Positions 17,883 to 27,096 of a DNA stretch of 41,047 nucleotides are shown here, piece after piece. Each line of letters begins with the position of its first letter. The first letter of the stretch is position 1. A program made the position numbers and the translations under genes. The notes under the pieces were generated by a model, which was not told where the DNA came from, did no database searches, and saw only the letters and a program-made list of their open reading frames with translations. This stretch comes from Akkermansia muciniphila. Its GTDB lineage: Bacteria > Verrucomicrobiota > Verrucomicrobiia > Verrucomicrobiales > Verrucomicrobiaceae. The stretch covers positions 1-41,047 of the forward strand of contig CAMCWM010000026.1 in the NCBI GenBank assembly GCA_945882215.1, given 5' to 3'.

Positions 17883-18635
17883 TTGAAATTTCGCCATTTC
17901 ATCGCCCTGACCGCCCAAACTCTCGTCGCTTTCGCGGCTTTGGGTGGCAGTGCCGCCTCCCTCGTCTGGCTGGAGCGCCAAAACACCGCCCTCACGGCTC
18001 CCACCCTGCCTCGCTGGGATGAAACCGCGCCTCTCATCATTGTGGATGCCGGGCACGGTGGTCACGACGGTGGGGCCGTGGCCAACGACATCATTGAAAA
18101 AAATCTCGCTCTCGATCTCGCCCGCCGGGTGAAGCGCGAACTCGAAGCCGCAGGCCTGCGCGTACGCACCACTCGCGACACCGACGTCTTTCTGCCGCTC
18201 GAAGACCGCGCCGCCCTCGCTGCGAAGCACCAGGCTGCCGCCTTTGTCAGCGTCCACCTCAACACCGATGGCGCGGGCAGCGATGCCGAGGGCGTCGAGA
18301 CCTACTTTGCCGACTTGGCACCGCTTTCTTCTCGCCAGTTTGCGTCCAAACCCGCGAACAGTGCCGATTTTGCCGCCGCCGTGCAGCGCATGGTCTGCGC
18401 GACGACAAAAGCGCAAAATCGCGGCACCAAGGCCCGCAGCTACGCCGTCGTCGCCCAGGCTCCATGCCCCGCCGTGCTGGTGGAATGCGGGTTCATCACC
18501 AGCGAAAGTGAAGCTGCGAAGCTGAAACGCGAGTCCTACCGCGATCAGGTCGCTCAAGGAATCGCCAAGGGCGTGACGCTGTTTTTGCAGGCGCAGCCAG
18601 CGCGGCCCGGTCTCATCGCCACGGCGGTGAAGTGA
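17883..18635 (+). CDS. N-acetylmuramoyl-L-alanine amidase (Amidase_3)
   Basis: 250 residues starting at TTG 17883, which gives a membrane/signal segment (HFIALTAQTLVAFAALGG). The catalytic zinc amidase domain spans ~50-245: IIVDAGHGGHDGG (His58), EKNLALDLA (Glu72), FVSVHLNTDG (His125) and VLVECGF (Glu201), all ligands and the catalytic glutamate present. It cleaves the amide bond between MurNAc and the stem peptide in the periplasm, as in daughter-cell separation or recycling. It faces the LysM gene. No Shine-Dalgarno sequence is seen, consistent with the leaderless promoter proposed. Confidence 0.92.
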   Translation: MKFRHFIALTAQTLVAFAALGGSAASLVWLERQNTALTAPTLPRWDETAPLIIVDAGHGGHDGGAVANDIIEKNLALDLARRVKRELEAAGLRVRTTRDTDVFLPLEDRAALAAKHQAAAFVSVHLNTDGAGSDAEGVETYFADLAPLSSRQFASKPANSADFAAAVQRMVCATTKAQNRGTKARSYAVVAQAPCPAVLVECGFITSESEAAKLKRESYRDQVAQGIAKGVTLFLQAQPARPGLIATAVK

Positions 18636-18681
18636 AATTGCGCGGGACAAACCGCCGCTCCCCGGCGTAAATCCACGCGTC

Positions 18682-19449
18682 TTGCCTGCCTCTCCCGACA
18701 GCACTGTTTCGCCGATACGCCGTGCGCTTTACGCGCTCGTGTTGCTCGCACTTGCCTCGGCGGTGTTTTACGCGCTGTTCTCCAGCGTGGCCTACAAGTG
18801 GAACTGGGATGGCGTGTGGCTTTACCGTCAGCAGTTCGGCTACGGCTGGCTCACCACCATGGGTCTCTCGCTCATCGCCATGATCGTCAGCGTCGCGCTC
18901 GGCTTTCTGCTCATGCTCGGCCGCCGCTCGCCCTGGGACCCGGTGCGTATGTTCTGCGGCGGTGTGGTGGAGTTGGTGCGCGGCTCACCGCTGCTCGTGC
19001 AGTTGCTCATCGGTCACTACATCATCGCCAACGCCCTGCGCATCGACCAGCCGATCTTCACCGGCATCATCCTGCTCGGTTGCTTCGAAGGCGCGTATTT
19101 GGCCGAGATTTTCCGTGGCGCGGTCGAAAGCATCAGCGCCTCGCAGCTTGAGGCCGCGCGCGCCGTCGGTTTCAACAAGGTACAAACCTACCGCTTCGTC
19201 ATCATCCCGCAGGCCTTGCGCCGTGCCCTGCCCGGGACCACCGGCCAGCTCGTTTCCTTGATCAAAGACTCCTCGCTGCTCTCCGTCATCGGCATCGAGG
19301 AACTCGTGCAGAAAGTGAAAATCATGAACGCGGCCACCTACAAGCCGCTGGAGGGTTTCCTACCGCTCGCGCTGGCCTATTTGATCGTCACGCTGCCTTT
19401 GTCTTATCTGGCGCGTCGTCTTGAAAGGAGGTTTGCGTATGAAACTTGA
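18682..19449 (+). CDS. amino-acid ABC transporter permease (HisM/GlnP type)
   Basis: 255 residues from a TTG start. Multiple membrane segments (LYALVLLALASAVFYALFSS, LSLIAMIVSVALGFLLM, LPLALAYLIVTLPLSYLA) and the ATPase-docking EAA loop EAARAVGFNKVQTYRFVIIP identify the polar amino-acid permease family. QLVSLIKDSSLLSVIGIEEL is typical of the family. It overlaps the ATPase gene by 11 bases. No substrate-binding protein lies beside it, and the upstream neighbour is the amidase, so the ligand is unknown. Confidence 0.92.
   Translation: MPASPDSTVSPIRRALYALVLLALASAVFYALFSSVAYKWNWDGVWLYRQQFGYGWLTTMGLSLIAMIVSVALGFLLMLGRRSPWDPVRMFCGGVVELVRGSPLLVQLLIGHYIIANALRIDQPIFTGIILLGCFEGAYLAEIFRGAVESISASQLEAARAVGFNKVQTYRFVIIPQALRRALPGTTGQLVSLIKDSSLLSVIGIEELVQKVKIMNAATYKPLEGFLPLALAYLIVTLPLSYLARRLERRFAYET
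19423..19431 (+). promoter_or_regulatory. strong Shine-Dalgarno inside the permease gene
   Basis: GAAAGGAGG lies seven bases before ATG 19439 and within the last codons of the permease gene. It decides the ATPase start and implies coupled but efficient translation. Confidence 0.8.
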
Positions 19450-20176
19450 AACGCAGGCTGTGACGAAGCGCTACGGCGCACATGCCGCGCTCGACGGAGC
19501 CTCGTTCTCCACGGGTGATGAAGCACGCGTCATCGCGCTGCTTGGTCCCTCCGGCGGCGGCAAGTCCACACTGCTCCGAGTGCTTGGCAGTCTTCTCGTG
19601 CCGGATGAAGGGAGCGTCAAAATCGACGCACGCACACTGCCGCATGATGAGAATGGTGCCTTGATCGAGCGGCGGGCTAACGGCTTCGTCTTCCAGGGCT
19701 ACAATCTCTTCCCGCACCTCACCGCGCTGCAAAACATCACGCTGCCGCTGCGCGAGGTGCATGGCATGTCCGAAACGCAGGCCACGCAGCGCGCGCTGGA
19801 ACTGCTGCATCGCCTCGGACTCGAAGGTCACGAGCACAAACGTCCCAGCCAGCTCTCCGGCGGCCAGCAGCAGCGTTCTGCCATCGCCCGCGCCCTCGCG
19901 CCGAAGCCTAGACTGCTGCTCCTCGACGAACCCACCTCAGCGCTCGACCCCGTCATGACCGGCGAGGTGCTCGATGTCATCCGCGAACTCGCCGAGGCCG
20001 GGCAGAGCATCATCCTCGCCACGCACGAGATCAGCTTTGCCCGCAAAGTCGCCGACTGGGTCGTCTTCCTTGCTGCTGGAAAAGTGCAGGAGTCCTCGTC
20101 TGCTTCAGACTTCTTCACGAAGCCGCAAACCGAGCTCGCGCAGCAGTATCTTGAGGGCTTGTCGAAGTATCGGTGA
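19439..20176 (+). CDS. amino-acid ABC transporter ATP-binding protein (GlnQ/HisP type)
   Basis: 245 residues from ATG 19439. All nucleotide-binding motifs are present: Walker A GPSGGGKST (36-44), Q-loop Gln86 (FVFQGYNLFPHLT), signature LSGGQQQ (139-145), Walker B LLLLDE with Glu164, D-loop SALDP, and switch His196 (ATHEISFA). It powers the overlapping permease. The FPHLTALQNITLPL block is typical of amino-acid importers. Confidence 0.94.
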   Translation: MKLETQAVTKRYGAHAALDGASFSTGDEARVIALLGPSGGGKSTLLRVLGSLLVPDEGSVKIDARTLPHDENGALIERRANGFVFQGYNLFPHLTALQNITLPLREVHGMSETQATQRALELLHRLGLEGHEHKRPSQLSGGQQQRSAIARALAPKPRLLLLDEPTSALDPVMTGEVLDVIRELAEAGQSIILATHEISFARKVADWVVFLAAGKVQESSSASDFFTKPQTELAQQYLEGLSKYR

Positions 20177-20184
20177 GGCGAAGC

Positions 20185-20310
20185 AAAGTAGCCGTCATCG
20201 CTCCGCGTGACGAGCTGAGCACTTCGCAATCTCGATAGGTTTCCGAACTTCGTTCACGCCTCGCTCCGGCGGCAGCCCCAAGCTCATCACGCGGAGCGAT
20301 GATGGCTGCT
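20185..20310. repeat. REP-like inverted pair, left of transposase
   Basis: AAAGTAGCCGTCATCGCTCC...GAGCTGAG (20185-20219) is faced by its inverted version AGCTCATCACGCGGAGCGAT...GGCTGCT (20281-20310), 96 bases apart start to start. The right arm overlaps the 3' end of the transposase gene. A matching pair lies on the other side at 20987-21114. Confidence 0.75.
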
Positions 20311-20946
20311 TTCCCACAGCGCATGCTCGCTGAGCCTCAAGCGTGCCTTCACCGGATTCTGCGCAATATAATCCAGCAGCCGTCGATGCTGCCCCTCATG
20401 CCGCACGAGATGATCAAACGCATCCTGCTGCCAGAAGCGGCCATGCGTTCCAAGTCTACGATTGATCTGCGAGCCTGTGTAGTGCTTCCAGGATTCGCAT
20501 TGTTCCAGCATCGCCGCCTTGTCGGGAAAGCACGCGAGCAAATGCACATGATTGGGCATGATCACAAAGCTGATCATCTCATAACGATCACCATCGAAGT
20601 GCCGCAGGCTGTCATGCACGATCCTGGCGATCTCAGGCCGTTGCAGCACGCATTCCCCATGCCCGGCGTCCAGTTCCTCGTGCCAGCGGGTGGTGAAGCG
20701 GTCGTGATACTCCACCATCTCGTCCACCGGCAGCTCTTGCACGCGTGACTTTCAGCCTTTGACCGTCGGATCAATGCCATGGGCCACCAGCCAGCGATTG
20801 CGTTCCGCCCGCCACGCGGCGAGCACATCCTGCGGCATTGAATCCAAGGTGCGCCAGGTGATCAACACCACCGATCCGTCCTGCGCCCAGTGCGGCAGCT
20901 TGCGCTGGGTGATCAGCAGGTCGTCATGCGGATTGAAGAAACGCAT
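20287..20946 (-). pseudogene. REP-associated tyrosine transposase (RAYT, IS200-like), interrupted by in-frame TGA
   Basis: The full reading frame would give about 219 residues, the usual RAYT length. The N-terminal part (MRFFNPHDDLL, LPHWAQDGSVVLITWRTLDS, AERNRWLVAHGIDP) ends at TGA 20752-20754. The same frame resumes at once with QELPVDEMVEYHDRFTTRW, DAGHGECVLQRPEIA, the HUH motif PNHVHLL, HGRFWQQDAFDHLVR, and YIAQNPVKA with the catalytic Tyr. Relatives have Trp around this position, so a TGG to TGA change is the simplest explanation. No other frame damage is seen. Readthrough, or a shortened protein from GTG 20742 keeping HUH and Tyr, cannot be excluded. Confidence 0.82.
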
Positions 20947-20986
20947 GAGCAGGACGCTACGCATCAGGCGCGAGCGAAGCGAGCAG

Positions 20987-21114
20987 AAAGTAGCCGTCTT
21001 CGCTCCGCGTGACGAGCTGGGCGCTTACGCCTGCATTACCCACATCCGAATTTCGAGGCTGGTGTGTGTCGGCCGCAGCGCTCAGCTCATCTTGCGGAGC
21101 AAGATGGCTACTTT
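20987..21114. repeat. REP-like inverted pair, right of transposase
   Basis: AAAGTAGCCGTCTTCGCTCC...GAGCTGGG (20987-21021) is faced by CAGCTCATCTTGCGGAGCAA...GGCTACTTT (21083-21114), again 96 bases apart. The sequence nearly matches the left pair. The right arm runs into the last codons of the glycosyltransferase gene (stop at 21108). Confidence 0.75.
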
Positions 21115-23675
21115 GCTGTCGCGTCAAAGCACACGCTTCGGTATGATGCTGCCATCAGATCGAGGCTGAAGTGTGTCTTCACACGCTCCAGCGCAGCCCG
21201 GCGCATGCGTGAGCGCAGTTCGTCATCCTCAACCAACCGCATCAAAGCTGCCGCCAGCGCTTCAACATCACGCGGCAGCGTCAGAATGCCGGTCATGCCG
21301 TCTTCGATTTGCTGCATGGCGCCACCGACAGCCGTTGCGACCACAGGCAAGGTCGATGCCATTGCTTCGAGCGAGGCATTCGGGCAACCCGCAGGCTCCG
21401 AGATCATCGCGAAGACACAAACGCTGTCATGAAAGGCGGCGAGATCGCTGACTTCGCCACACCACTCGACGGGCATGTCTGCGGTGCTTTGCATCAGCGA
21501 CTTCGCGTAGTCCTCCTGCCCCGCGTCCGCCGCTCCGGCGATGCGCAGACGCGTTTGCGGCCATTTCGCGTTTACGAGACGAAAAGCGGCGATCAAATCC
21601 TCCAGGCGCTTGTGTGGATGAATGCGCGTTGCCGTGCCCATGACCCATTTCGCATCTACAGCCTCCGGTTTCGACTCACGCGGCTTCACACCATTCGGAA
21701 TCAGGCTCGCAGGCCGTTGAAACATCTTTTCCGCGAGTTCGACCTCGCTTGCATGCTTCACGATCACGCCTGTCAGCCGCTGACCATACGATTTGGCGTC
21801 CAGGCACGACAAACCGGGGCGTGGATTCGCAAAGTAGCGTTCCAGCGAGGCAAACAACATCTCGCCCGGACTCACATCAAAGATGCGCGTGTCGTGCAGC
21901 GCATCTGCGAGCAGCAGTTTGTGCTCGGGAATGACATTCCAGAACAGCACGGCTTCCGGCTGATCATTGGCAATACTTTCGAGCAATGGCATCAGAGCGC
22001 GCATTGCCTCGCCAGGTTCCAGCGCCATCACCGGCACACCGGCTTGGATCAACGCCGTTCGTCCCGGTGTGGCATCATTTGGATTCTCCTGAATCACAAC
22101 AGCACGCACCGTTTCACCCATCTCGTGGAGCTGGATAAGCAGACGCCGCGCGCTGCTTTGCGCTCCGCCGGTGGAAAAATTGTTCGTCACCAGCAGCAGG
22201 CCGCGCTTGGGCTTTGAGGAACGGCATAGCAGCGAGTGCAGCAGCCAGGCGTGACGTTCGGTCATCACGGGCGTCGTGAAATCGGCGGCGAGAACGCCAT
22301 CACTGGGTTTCCCGGCCAGTTCGCGAATGGCAGCGGCAAATGCCGACGGTTTCGCGTCGGCAGGCACCAGTTTCATCATGCTCTGATGTCGTGCTGCGAG
22401 TTCTGCGGCACCGCCAACATCCGTGGCGACCACGGGAACGCCTGCGGCCAGTGCTTCGAGCTGCGCGAGGCTCAAGCCTTCATGGGTGCTCGTTGAGACG
22501 AACACATCGGCCTGTGCGAGCAACGCGGGCACGTCTTCGACGGCTCCGAGCCATTCCACAGATGATTCCAGGCCGTGCGCCGCGATCTTTTCGCGGCAGA
22601 GTTTCACCTCGGCCTGCGCATCGGCATGAATGCTGGAGGGTTCACCCGCGATCTTGAGCTTCGCGCCGGGCAGTTCGGCGAGAACGTCGATCAGCAGAGG
22701 CAGACGTTTTTGCGGACGTGGATTTGCGATGGCAACGAGACTCAGGGAGCCTGACTCCCGTGGGGGTCGGGAGACCCCCACACCTTGTTTGATGCCGTTC
22801 CAGATTGTCCGTGCTACATGCTGTGGAAAGGAAGTTTTGATTTCCCGCGTCACAACCTGCGAGCAGCCGATAAGCAGTGCGTCCGGCCTCTCGTGCAATT
22901 GATCGATGGCCTTCGGCCAGCTTTGGCGCTGATTGTGAAACGTGACGATCAGCCGCAGCTCGGGATCGAGTTGCGAAAGGGTTTCGCCATCGACGAGATG
23001 CGCATGAACGGCATCCGCGCCGACGTGGCGGGCCACGCGCATGATGGCTTGTGCGCGAAGAGATGGATCAGGCGGCAGACGGAGTTGGATCACATCCGCA
23101 GGCGCGGCAAACGGCGCGCGGGTGGGCGAGCCGAGAGTCAGAAGATGCGAGCTGACTCGAAATCGAGGCAGATCGTGATGCAGATCGAGCACGAGGCGCT
23201 CCGCGCCACCGCGTTGGAGACTGGTGATGACTTGCAGCAGGCGCGGCCGGGGATCAAAGCCGACATCCAGGCTGGAATGTCGAATGACACGACAGCCGCG
23301 CTGCAACGCGGCCTCGGCGATCTCGTTCAATGAGGTGCCGTGAAGTTCACGCACGGCGTGTTCGTTCAGCCAGAGGCTTTGAATCTTCGGCAAAGAGTCG
23401 CCGAGTCGAAACAGGCCGCCGTTGGTCTTCAAGGCGTCGCTCCACTCGGTCGTGGGACGATTTGCGTGAAGTGTGGCTCCGATCAAAACGAGGGGTTCAT
23501 CGACTTCGGGAAGGAACGTGGCTTCACGGGGTTTCCATGAACCGGATACTACCCACCAACCGGCTTGCGTCCCATTCAGCGACGCAAGCGTGGACTGACG
23601 AAACGCACGTTGCGTGCGCCGCAGCAGCCAGGGCAGCTGGTTGTCATCGGCGATGATCCAAACCGGGCCGTCCAT
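21108..23675 (-). CDS. tandem GT4 glycosyltransferase (two GT-B modules)
   Basis: 855 residues. After ~145 N-terminal residues of unknown type come two complete GT4-like modules. Module 1 (~145-480): LLQVITSLQRGGAERLVLDL, VAIANPRPQKRLPLLIDVL, STSTHEGLSLAQLEALAAG with the E-x7-E motif. Module 2 (~490-850): LLLVTNNFSTGGAQSSARRL, TATRIHPHKRLEDLIAAF, SEPAGCPNASLEAMASTLPV. It likely adds sugars to a cell-surface glycan. The ATG lies two bases after the stop of the FGE-domain gene, last in a four-gene operon. Two hairpin-forming repeats (22745-22781) sit in frame inside module 1. Confidence 0.88.
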   Translation of the reverse strand: MDGPVWIIADDNQLPWLLRRTQRAFRQSTLASLNGTQAGWWVVSGSWKPREATFLPEVDEPLVLIGATLHANRPTTEWSDALKTNGGLFRLGDSLPKIQSLWLNEHAVRELHGTSLNEIAEAALQRGCRVIRHSSLDVGFDPRPRLLQVITSLQRGGAERLVLDLHHDLPRFRVSSHLLTLGSPTRAPFAAPADVIQLRLPPDPSLRAQAIMRVARHVGADAVHAHLVDGETLSQLDPELRLIVTFHNQRQSWPKAIDQLHERPDALLIGCSQVVTREIKTSFPQHVARTIWNGIKQGVGVSRPPRESGSLSLVAIANPRPQKRLPLLIDVLAELPGAKLKIAGEPSSIHADAQAEVKLCREKIAAHGLESSVEWLGAVEDVPALLAQADVFVSTSTHEGLSLAQLEALAAGVPVVATDVGGAAELAARHQSMMKLVPADAKPSAFAAAIRELAGKPSDGVLAADFTTPVMTERHAWLLHSLLCRSSKPKRGLLLVTNNFSTGGAQSSARRLLIQLHEMGETVRAVVIQENPNDATPGRTALIQAGVPVMALEPGEAMRALMPLLESIANDQPEAVLFWNVIPEHKLLLADALHDTRIFDVSPGEMLFASLERYFANPRPGLSCLDAKSYGQRLTGVIVKHASEVELAEKMFQRPASLIPNGVKPRESKPEAVDAKWVMGTATRIHPHKRLEDLIAAFRLVNAKWPQTRLRIAGAADAGQEDYAKSLMQSTADMPVEWCGEVSDLAAFHDSVCVFAMISEPAGCPNASLEAMASTLPVVATAVGGAMQQIEDGMTGILTLPRDVEALAAALMRLVEDDELRSRMRRAALERVKTHFSLDLMAASYRSVCFDATAK
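22745..22781. repeat. double hairpin repeat inserted in the glycosyltransferase gene
   Basis: GGGAGcctgaCTCCC (22745-22759) is followed directly by GTGGGGGTCgggaGACCCCCAC (22760-22781). Translated on the minus strand it gives GVGVSRPPRESGSLS just before the conserved VAIANPRPQKR strand. It looks like a palindromic repeat that entered a surface loop without breaking the frame. Confidence 0.65.
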
Positions 23676-23677
23676 GC

Positions 23678-25111
23678 TCAGTAGGCGGACGGATAACGGG
23701 AGGAACTGCTCGACGAGCCGAAGCTGCTGCGATGGCGGTCGTCGTCGAAGCTCGATCCGTGGGAGATGACGGTGCTGTCCGTGCCAGCGGCTCCGCCGGT
23801 GGTCTGGACGCGCACGCTGGAGGGTTTTTTACCGGTGAAGATGAACTGGCCCTGCGGCCCGGGCGTGAAGGCGATCTCGTCGGCGATCATGCGACCTGCG
23901 ACGACACATTCATAGCGGAGCTGCGAGCCGACAGCCTCGGCGGGACCGGTGATGTAGAAGCCGTCGTCGGTGAGGTTGAAGGCGAAGCGATGCCCGAGCG
24001 GCGATGGCTTGGAGGAAAGCATCGCGGCGGCTTCGGGGCCGGTCATTCCGGTCGCGATGGCGGTTGGCCGGGCGGCACCACTGAAGAAGGAGAGCACCTT
24101 GCGCACGATGATGAACCCGATGAACAGCGGAATGGCGAGACGGAACAGCCAGCCAAACCAACTGCCGCCGCTCTTTGGCTCCGATGGATGAAATTCGACG
24201 TGAGAGGTGGGAGCTGAGGGCGGTGGTTTCTGAACAGGCGGTGGAGGAGCTGCGACGGCACGTTGAGTGGTGGAGCAGATGATGCGGAAGCCGTTGTCGG
24301 CGTTGCGGCTGCGGGCGTCGTTGCGATAGCGCTCGGCGGAGCGGGAGTGAGACACGTCGCTGAGGATGGAGCCGCCGCGCAGCACCTGACGCGGCTTGTC
24401 GGAGAGGTTCTGGTTCGTTTGCAGCGGATCGGTGGCCGCACCGGCAGGGTAGGGGGCATACCAATCGCGACACCATTGCCACACCGGGCCGTAGAAGTCG
24501 TGGAAGCCCCAGGCGTTGGCCTTTTTCTCGCCAACGGGATGCGTTTGGGACAAACCATTGCCGCGATGCCAGGCGATGTCGTCGATCGGTGCGGCGTAAT
24601 GCGCCAGCGTGCTGCCCGCGCGGCAAGCGAACTCCCATTGCGCCTCGGTGGGCAGCTCGCAGAGACGACCGGACTTGGTGGTGAGCCATTTGCAGAACGC
24701 GGCGGCATCAAGCGCGGAGACGATGACGACGGGATGATCGTCGGTCTGCTCAAAGCCGGGATTGCGCCAGTTGAATTGCTTCTGCTGCACCAGTTTGCCA
24801 TCCACCACGCCGAAACCGCCGGACTGCCCGATTTCCGCCTCGGTGCGGAAGCGTGTGGATTCGACGAATCGCGCGAACTGGCCCCGAGTGACGGGAAATT
24901 TCGCCATGTAAAACGGACGCGTGATAGTGACGCGGCGCTGCGGTCCTTCATCGGCCTCACGTCCGGCTTCGGTGGCGGGCGAACCCTGCTCAAAGCTGCC
25001 GGGTTGGACGAGGATCATGTCCATGGTCACGCCCGCGCCGAGATCGAGCTTCAAGGCAGGTGTTTGAGCCTGCGCGGAAGTGAAGGCGAGAAGGGCGAGC
25101 AGAGTTCTCAT
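23678..25111 (-). CDS. FGE/SUMF1-domain protein with membrane segment and unknown C-terminal domain
   Basis: 477 residues from ATG 25111 (in-frame TTG at 25120 is an alternative), with signal peptide MRTLLALLAFTSAQA. Residues ~20-280 are a formylglycine-generating-enzyme-type fold: MILVQPGSFEQGSP, FYMAKFPVTRGQFARF, LPTEAQWEFACRAG, GPVWQWCRDWYAPYP, VLRGGSILSDVS, ADNGFRIIC. A Pro-rich linker and a membrane helix (LFRLAIPLFIGFIIVRKVLS, ~320-345) follow, then ~110 residues ending in a Ser-rich tail. Most such bacterial proteins are not sulfatase maturases; activation of the sulfatase at 34020 is possible but unproven. Confidence 0.82.
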   Translation of the reverse strand: MRTLLALLAFTSAQAQTPALKLDLGAGVTMDMILVQPGSFEQGSPATEAGREADEGPQRRVTITRPFYMAKFPVTRGQFARFVESTRFRTEAEIGQSGGFGVVDGKLVQQKQFNWRNPGFEQTDDHPVVIVSALDAAAFCKWLTTKSGRLCELPTEAQWEFACRAGSTLAHYAAPIDDIAWHRGNGLSQTHPVGEKKANAWGFHDFYGPVWQWCRDWYAPYPAGAATDPLQTNQNLSDKPRQVLRGGSILSDVSHSRSAERYRNDARSRNADNGFRIICSTTQRAVAAPPPPVQKPPPSAPTSHVEFHPSEPKSGGSWFGWLFRLAIPLFIGFIIVRKVLSFFSGAARPTAIATGMTGPEAAAMLSSKPSPLGHRFAFNLTDDGFYITGPAEAVGSQLRYECVVAGRMIADEIAFTPGPQGQFIFTGKKPSSVRVQTTGGAAGTDSTVISHGSSFDDDRHRSSFGSSSSSSRYPSAY

Positions 25112-25133
25112 GCGCTTCAAACGACGCGTGATC

Positions 25134-27083
25134 TCAGTTATTCAGCGCTGAGGGCGGCTCGGCGGGGGCGGGTGGCGCGTCGCCGGCCTGGATGTGATCA
25201 ACGAGACGCTTGACGCCGTCGCGGGCAAAGTCGCTGGGGGGATGCATGCGTTTGGCTTTCAAATACCACGAGAGCGCGGAGCCGATCTGCTGTTTTTCCT
25301 CATGCTGACGGCCGTTTTCGATGGCGGTGACAAATTCGCTGGCCTTCACGCCTAGGTCGGCGCGGAGTTTGCTGAGCACGGGGTCGTCGGGATAGGTTTT
25401 GGACTCTTTTTCGACTTTTTCCCAGGCGGCGGGAGGGCTGCTGGAGGCGATTTCTTTGGCGCCGCCAATGATGAGCTCAAGACGGCCCATGTCCTTGAGC
25501 ACTTTTTCGAGTTGCTCCTTGCGGGTGGGATCGTCCTGCACCGCGACGGCGTACTGCACCTGCTGCTGAAAAATCTGACGGTAGTTCCTTTGGCTCATCA
25601 GGCGGTCGAACTCCATGAGCCCCTGCGAATTGAAATCGGTGCTCTGCATCATCTTCTCGCTCAACTGGGTGAGGCGCGGGTTGGTGGGCCAGATTTCGGC
25701 GGCGGCCTTCATTGCTGCCTCCATCGCTTTCATGTCGCGTGTTCCCATCGCGGCGGTGGCGTTGTTCACCTGGAGATTGCTCAAATTTTTGGCAGTGGTG
25801 ATGGCGGCGAGGGGTTTGGCGTATTCGAAGTCGTCCGAGAGATCACGGAGGTCGGTGACGACCTGCTCGGCGCTGGTGTAGTCCTTCATTTCGAGGAAGG
25901 AGAGGAGCTTGTTCTTTTTGCGGACGAAATCGAGCACCTTGGTCTTCTCGCTCATCGGCAGGCGGCGGACGCGTGGCAGGTATTCGCCGACGCCGAAGGC
26001 TTCCAGCAGGCGGTTGCCAGCGCTGTCCACGTCACGCCGGGCGACGAGGTTTTCGAAGGAGACGAGGGATTCATCGACGCTGCGCTTGGCCTCAAGCGAG
26101 AGGCCGTCGATCATGCTGATGGTGGGTGGCACGCCGAAGCTGCTGGAGAGCATTTTTTGCACGTCGCTGTCCTTGTCGAGCTGGAGGACGCTTTCGCCAT
26201 CCTTGAAGAGGTTTGGGTAGAAGCGGCAGGCGATGACGGCGTGCTCAAAGCGGCGCTGGAGGAACATCTGGATGATGAGCGCCTGGAAGGATGTCTTGCT
26301 GGTGATCTCGGAGAGGCCGGCGGCGGTCTCGTTCATCTTCATGCGCGCCTCGATTTCGGCGATACCTTTGATGTATTCTGAGGTGCGGCCGGTGGTGGCG
26401 CTGTTGTTGATGGCGGTCTGGTTGGCCGTCTGGCTTTGATTCTGCCCGCCCCCTTTACTACCACCACCGCCTCCGGGCGGCGCGAGCTGGGTGTTGTTGA
26501 GGCCCATCTCGGCGTTCCAGGAAAGCGTTTTGCGACGGTCGAGCATGGCATTGTTGGCCAGCTTGAGGTTCTGCTGTTTTTTCTGTGCGAGCCACACGTC
26601 CCAGATGGCGTTGGCGATGGCGTTGCAGAGTCCGCCGTCGATTTTATAAGTGCCGGCTTCTGGCAAGAGAGCGAAGGCCTTCATGGGGTCAGGCCCGGGC
26701 TTGTTCGTGGGCGCGAGGAGCTGCATGATCTGCGCGATGAGATCGCGGTAGGCCTGATCCTCAGGACCATTGGCCTCTGGCGTTGTCAGGTAGGTCTCAA
26801 AACGGGAGCGCATGAGACGGTTGTTCGTCACATTCCACAGCTTGCCGTTGAAGGCGACGTTCTCGCTGCCGGGATCGGCCATCGGCATGTTGCCCAGCGC
26901 GGTCGCCGTGTCGGTCTGGCGGTCGGAGGCGGTGCCGGGAACGATGTTGTAGTTGTTGTTCGACGTTGTCGTCGTCGGGGAGGCTGGCTGGCCGGAGCCA
27001 GGGGCGCCTGGGAGCACCTGGGCGTGGACGAACACCGACGGACAGGCCGCGGCGAGGAGGACAAGGCGGAGCACGCGTTTCAT
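25134..27083 (-). CDS. secreted protein of unknown function (649 aa)
   Basis: Starts with signal peptide MKRVLRLVLLAAACPSVFVHA. A Thr/Asn-rich segment (SPTTTTSNNNYNIVP) precedes a long helical protein with a Gly/Gln-rich patch (APPGGGGGSKGGGQNQSQ, ~200). The C-terminal half looks TPR-like (NPRLTQLSEKMMQS, ALSWYLKAKRMHPPSDFARDG). It lies 13 bases after the 135-residue membrane gene and 13-22 bases before the FGE-domain gene, so it belongs to that operon. No family recognised. Confidence 0.8.
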   Translation of the reverse strand: MKRVLRLVLLAAACPSVFVHAQVLPGAPGSGQPASPTTTTSNNNYNIVPGTASDRQTDTATALGNMPMADPGSENVAFNGKLWNVTNNRLMRSRFETYLTTPEANGPEDQAYRDLIAQIMQLLAPTNKPGPDPMKAFALLPEAGTYKIDGGLCNAIANAIWDVWLAQKKQQNLKLANNAMLDRRKTLSWNAEMGLNNTQLAPPGGGGGSKGGGQNQSQTANQTAINNSATTGRTSEYIKGIAEIEARMKMNETAAGLSEITSKTSFQALIIQMFLQRRFEHAVIACRFYPNLFKDGESVLQLDKDSDVQKMLSSSFGVPPTISMIDGLSLEAKRSVDESLVSFENLVARRDVDSAGNRLLEAFGVGEYLPRVRRLPMSEKTKVLDFVRKKNKLLSFLEMKDYTSAEQVVTDLRDLSDDFEYAKPLAAITTAKNLSNLQVNNATAAMGTRDMKAMEAAMKAAAEIWPTNPRLTQLSEKMMQSTDFNSQGLMEFDRLMSQRNYRQIFQQQVQYAVAVQDDPTRKEQLEKVLKDMGRLELIIGGAKEIASSSPPAAWEKVEKESKTYPDDPVLSKLRADLGVKASEFVTAIENGRQHEEKQQIGSALSWYLKAKRMHPPSDFARDGVKRLVDHIQAGDAPPAPAEPPSALNN

Positions 27084-27096
27084 AAGCTTGGGATGG

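Noticed and set aside
18682..20176. Complete amino-acid importer operon.
   Set aside because: No periplasmic binding protein is present in the window, so only permease and ATPase can be claimed.
23678..25111. Naming the FGE-domain protein as maturase of the sulfatase at 34020.
   Set aside because: The genes are 9 kb apart, in different operons, and most FGE-fold bacterial proteins have other roles.
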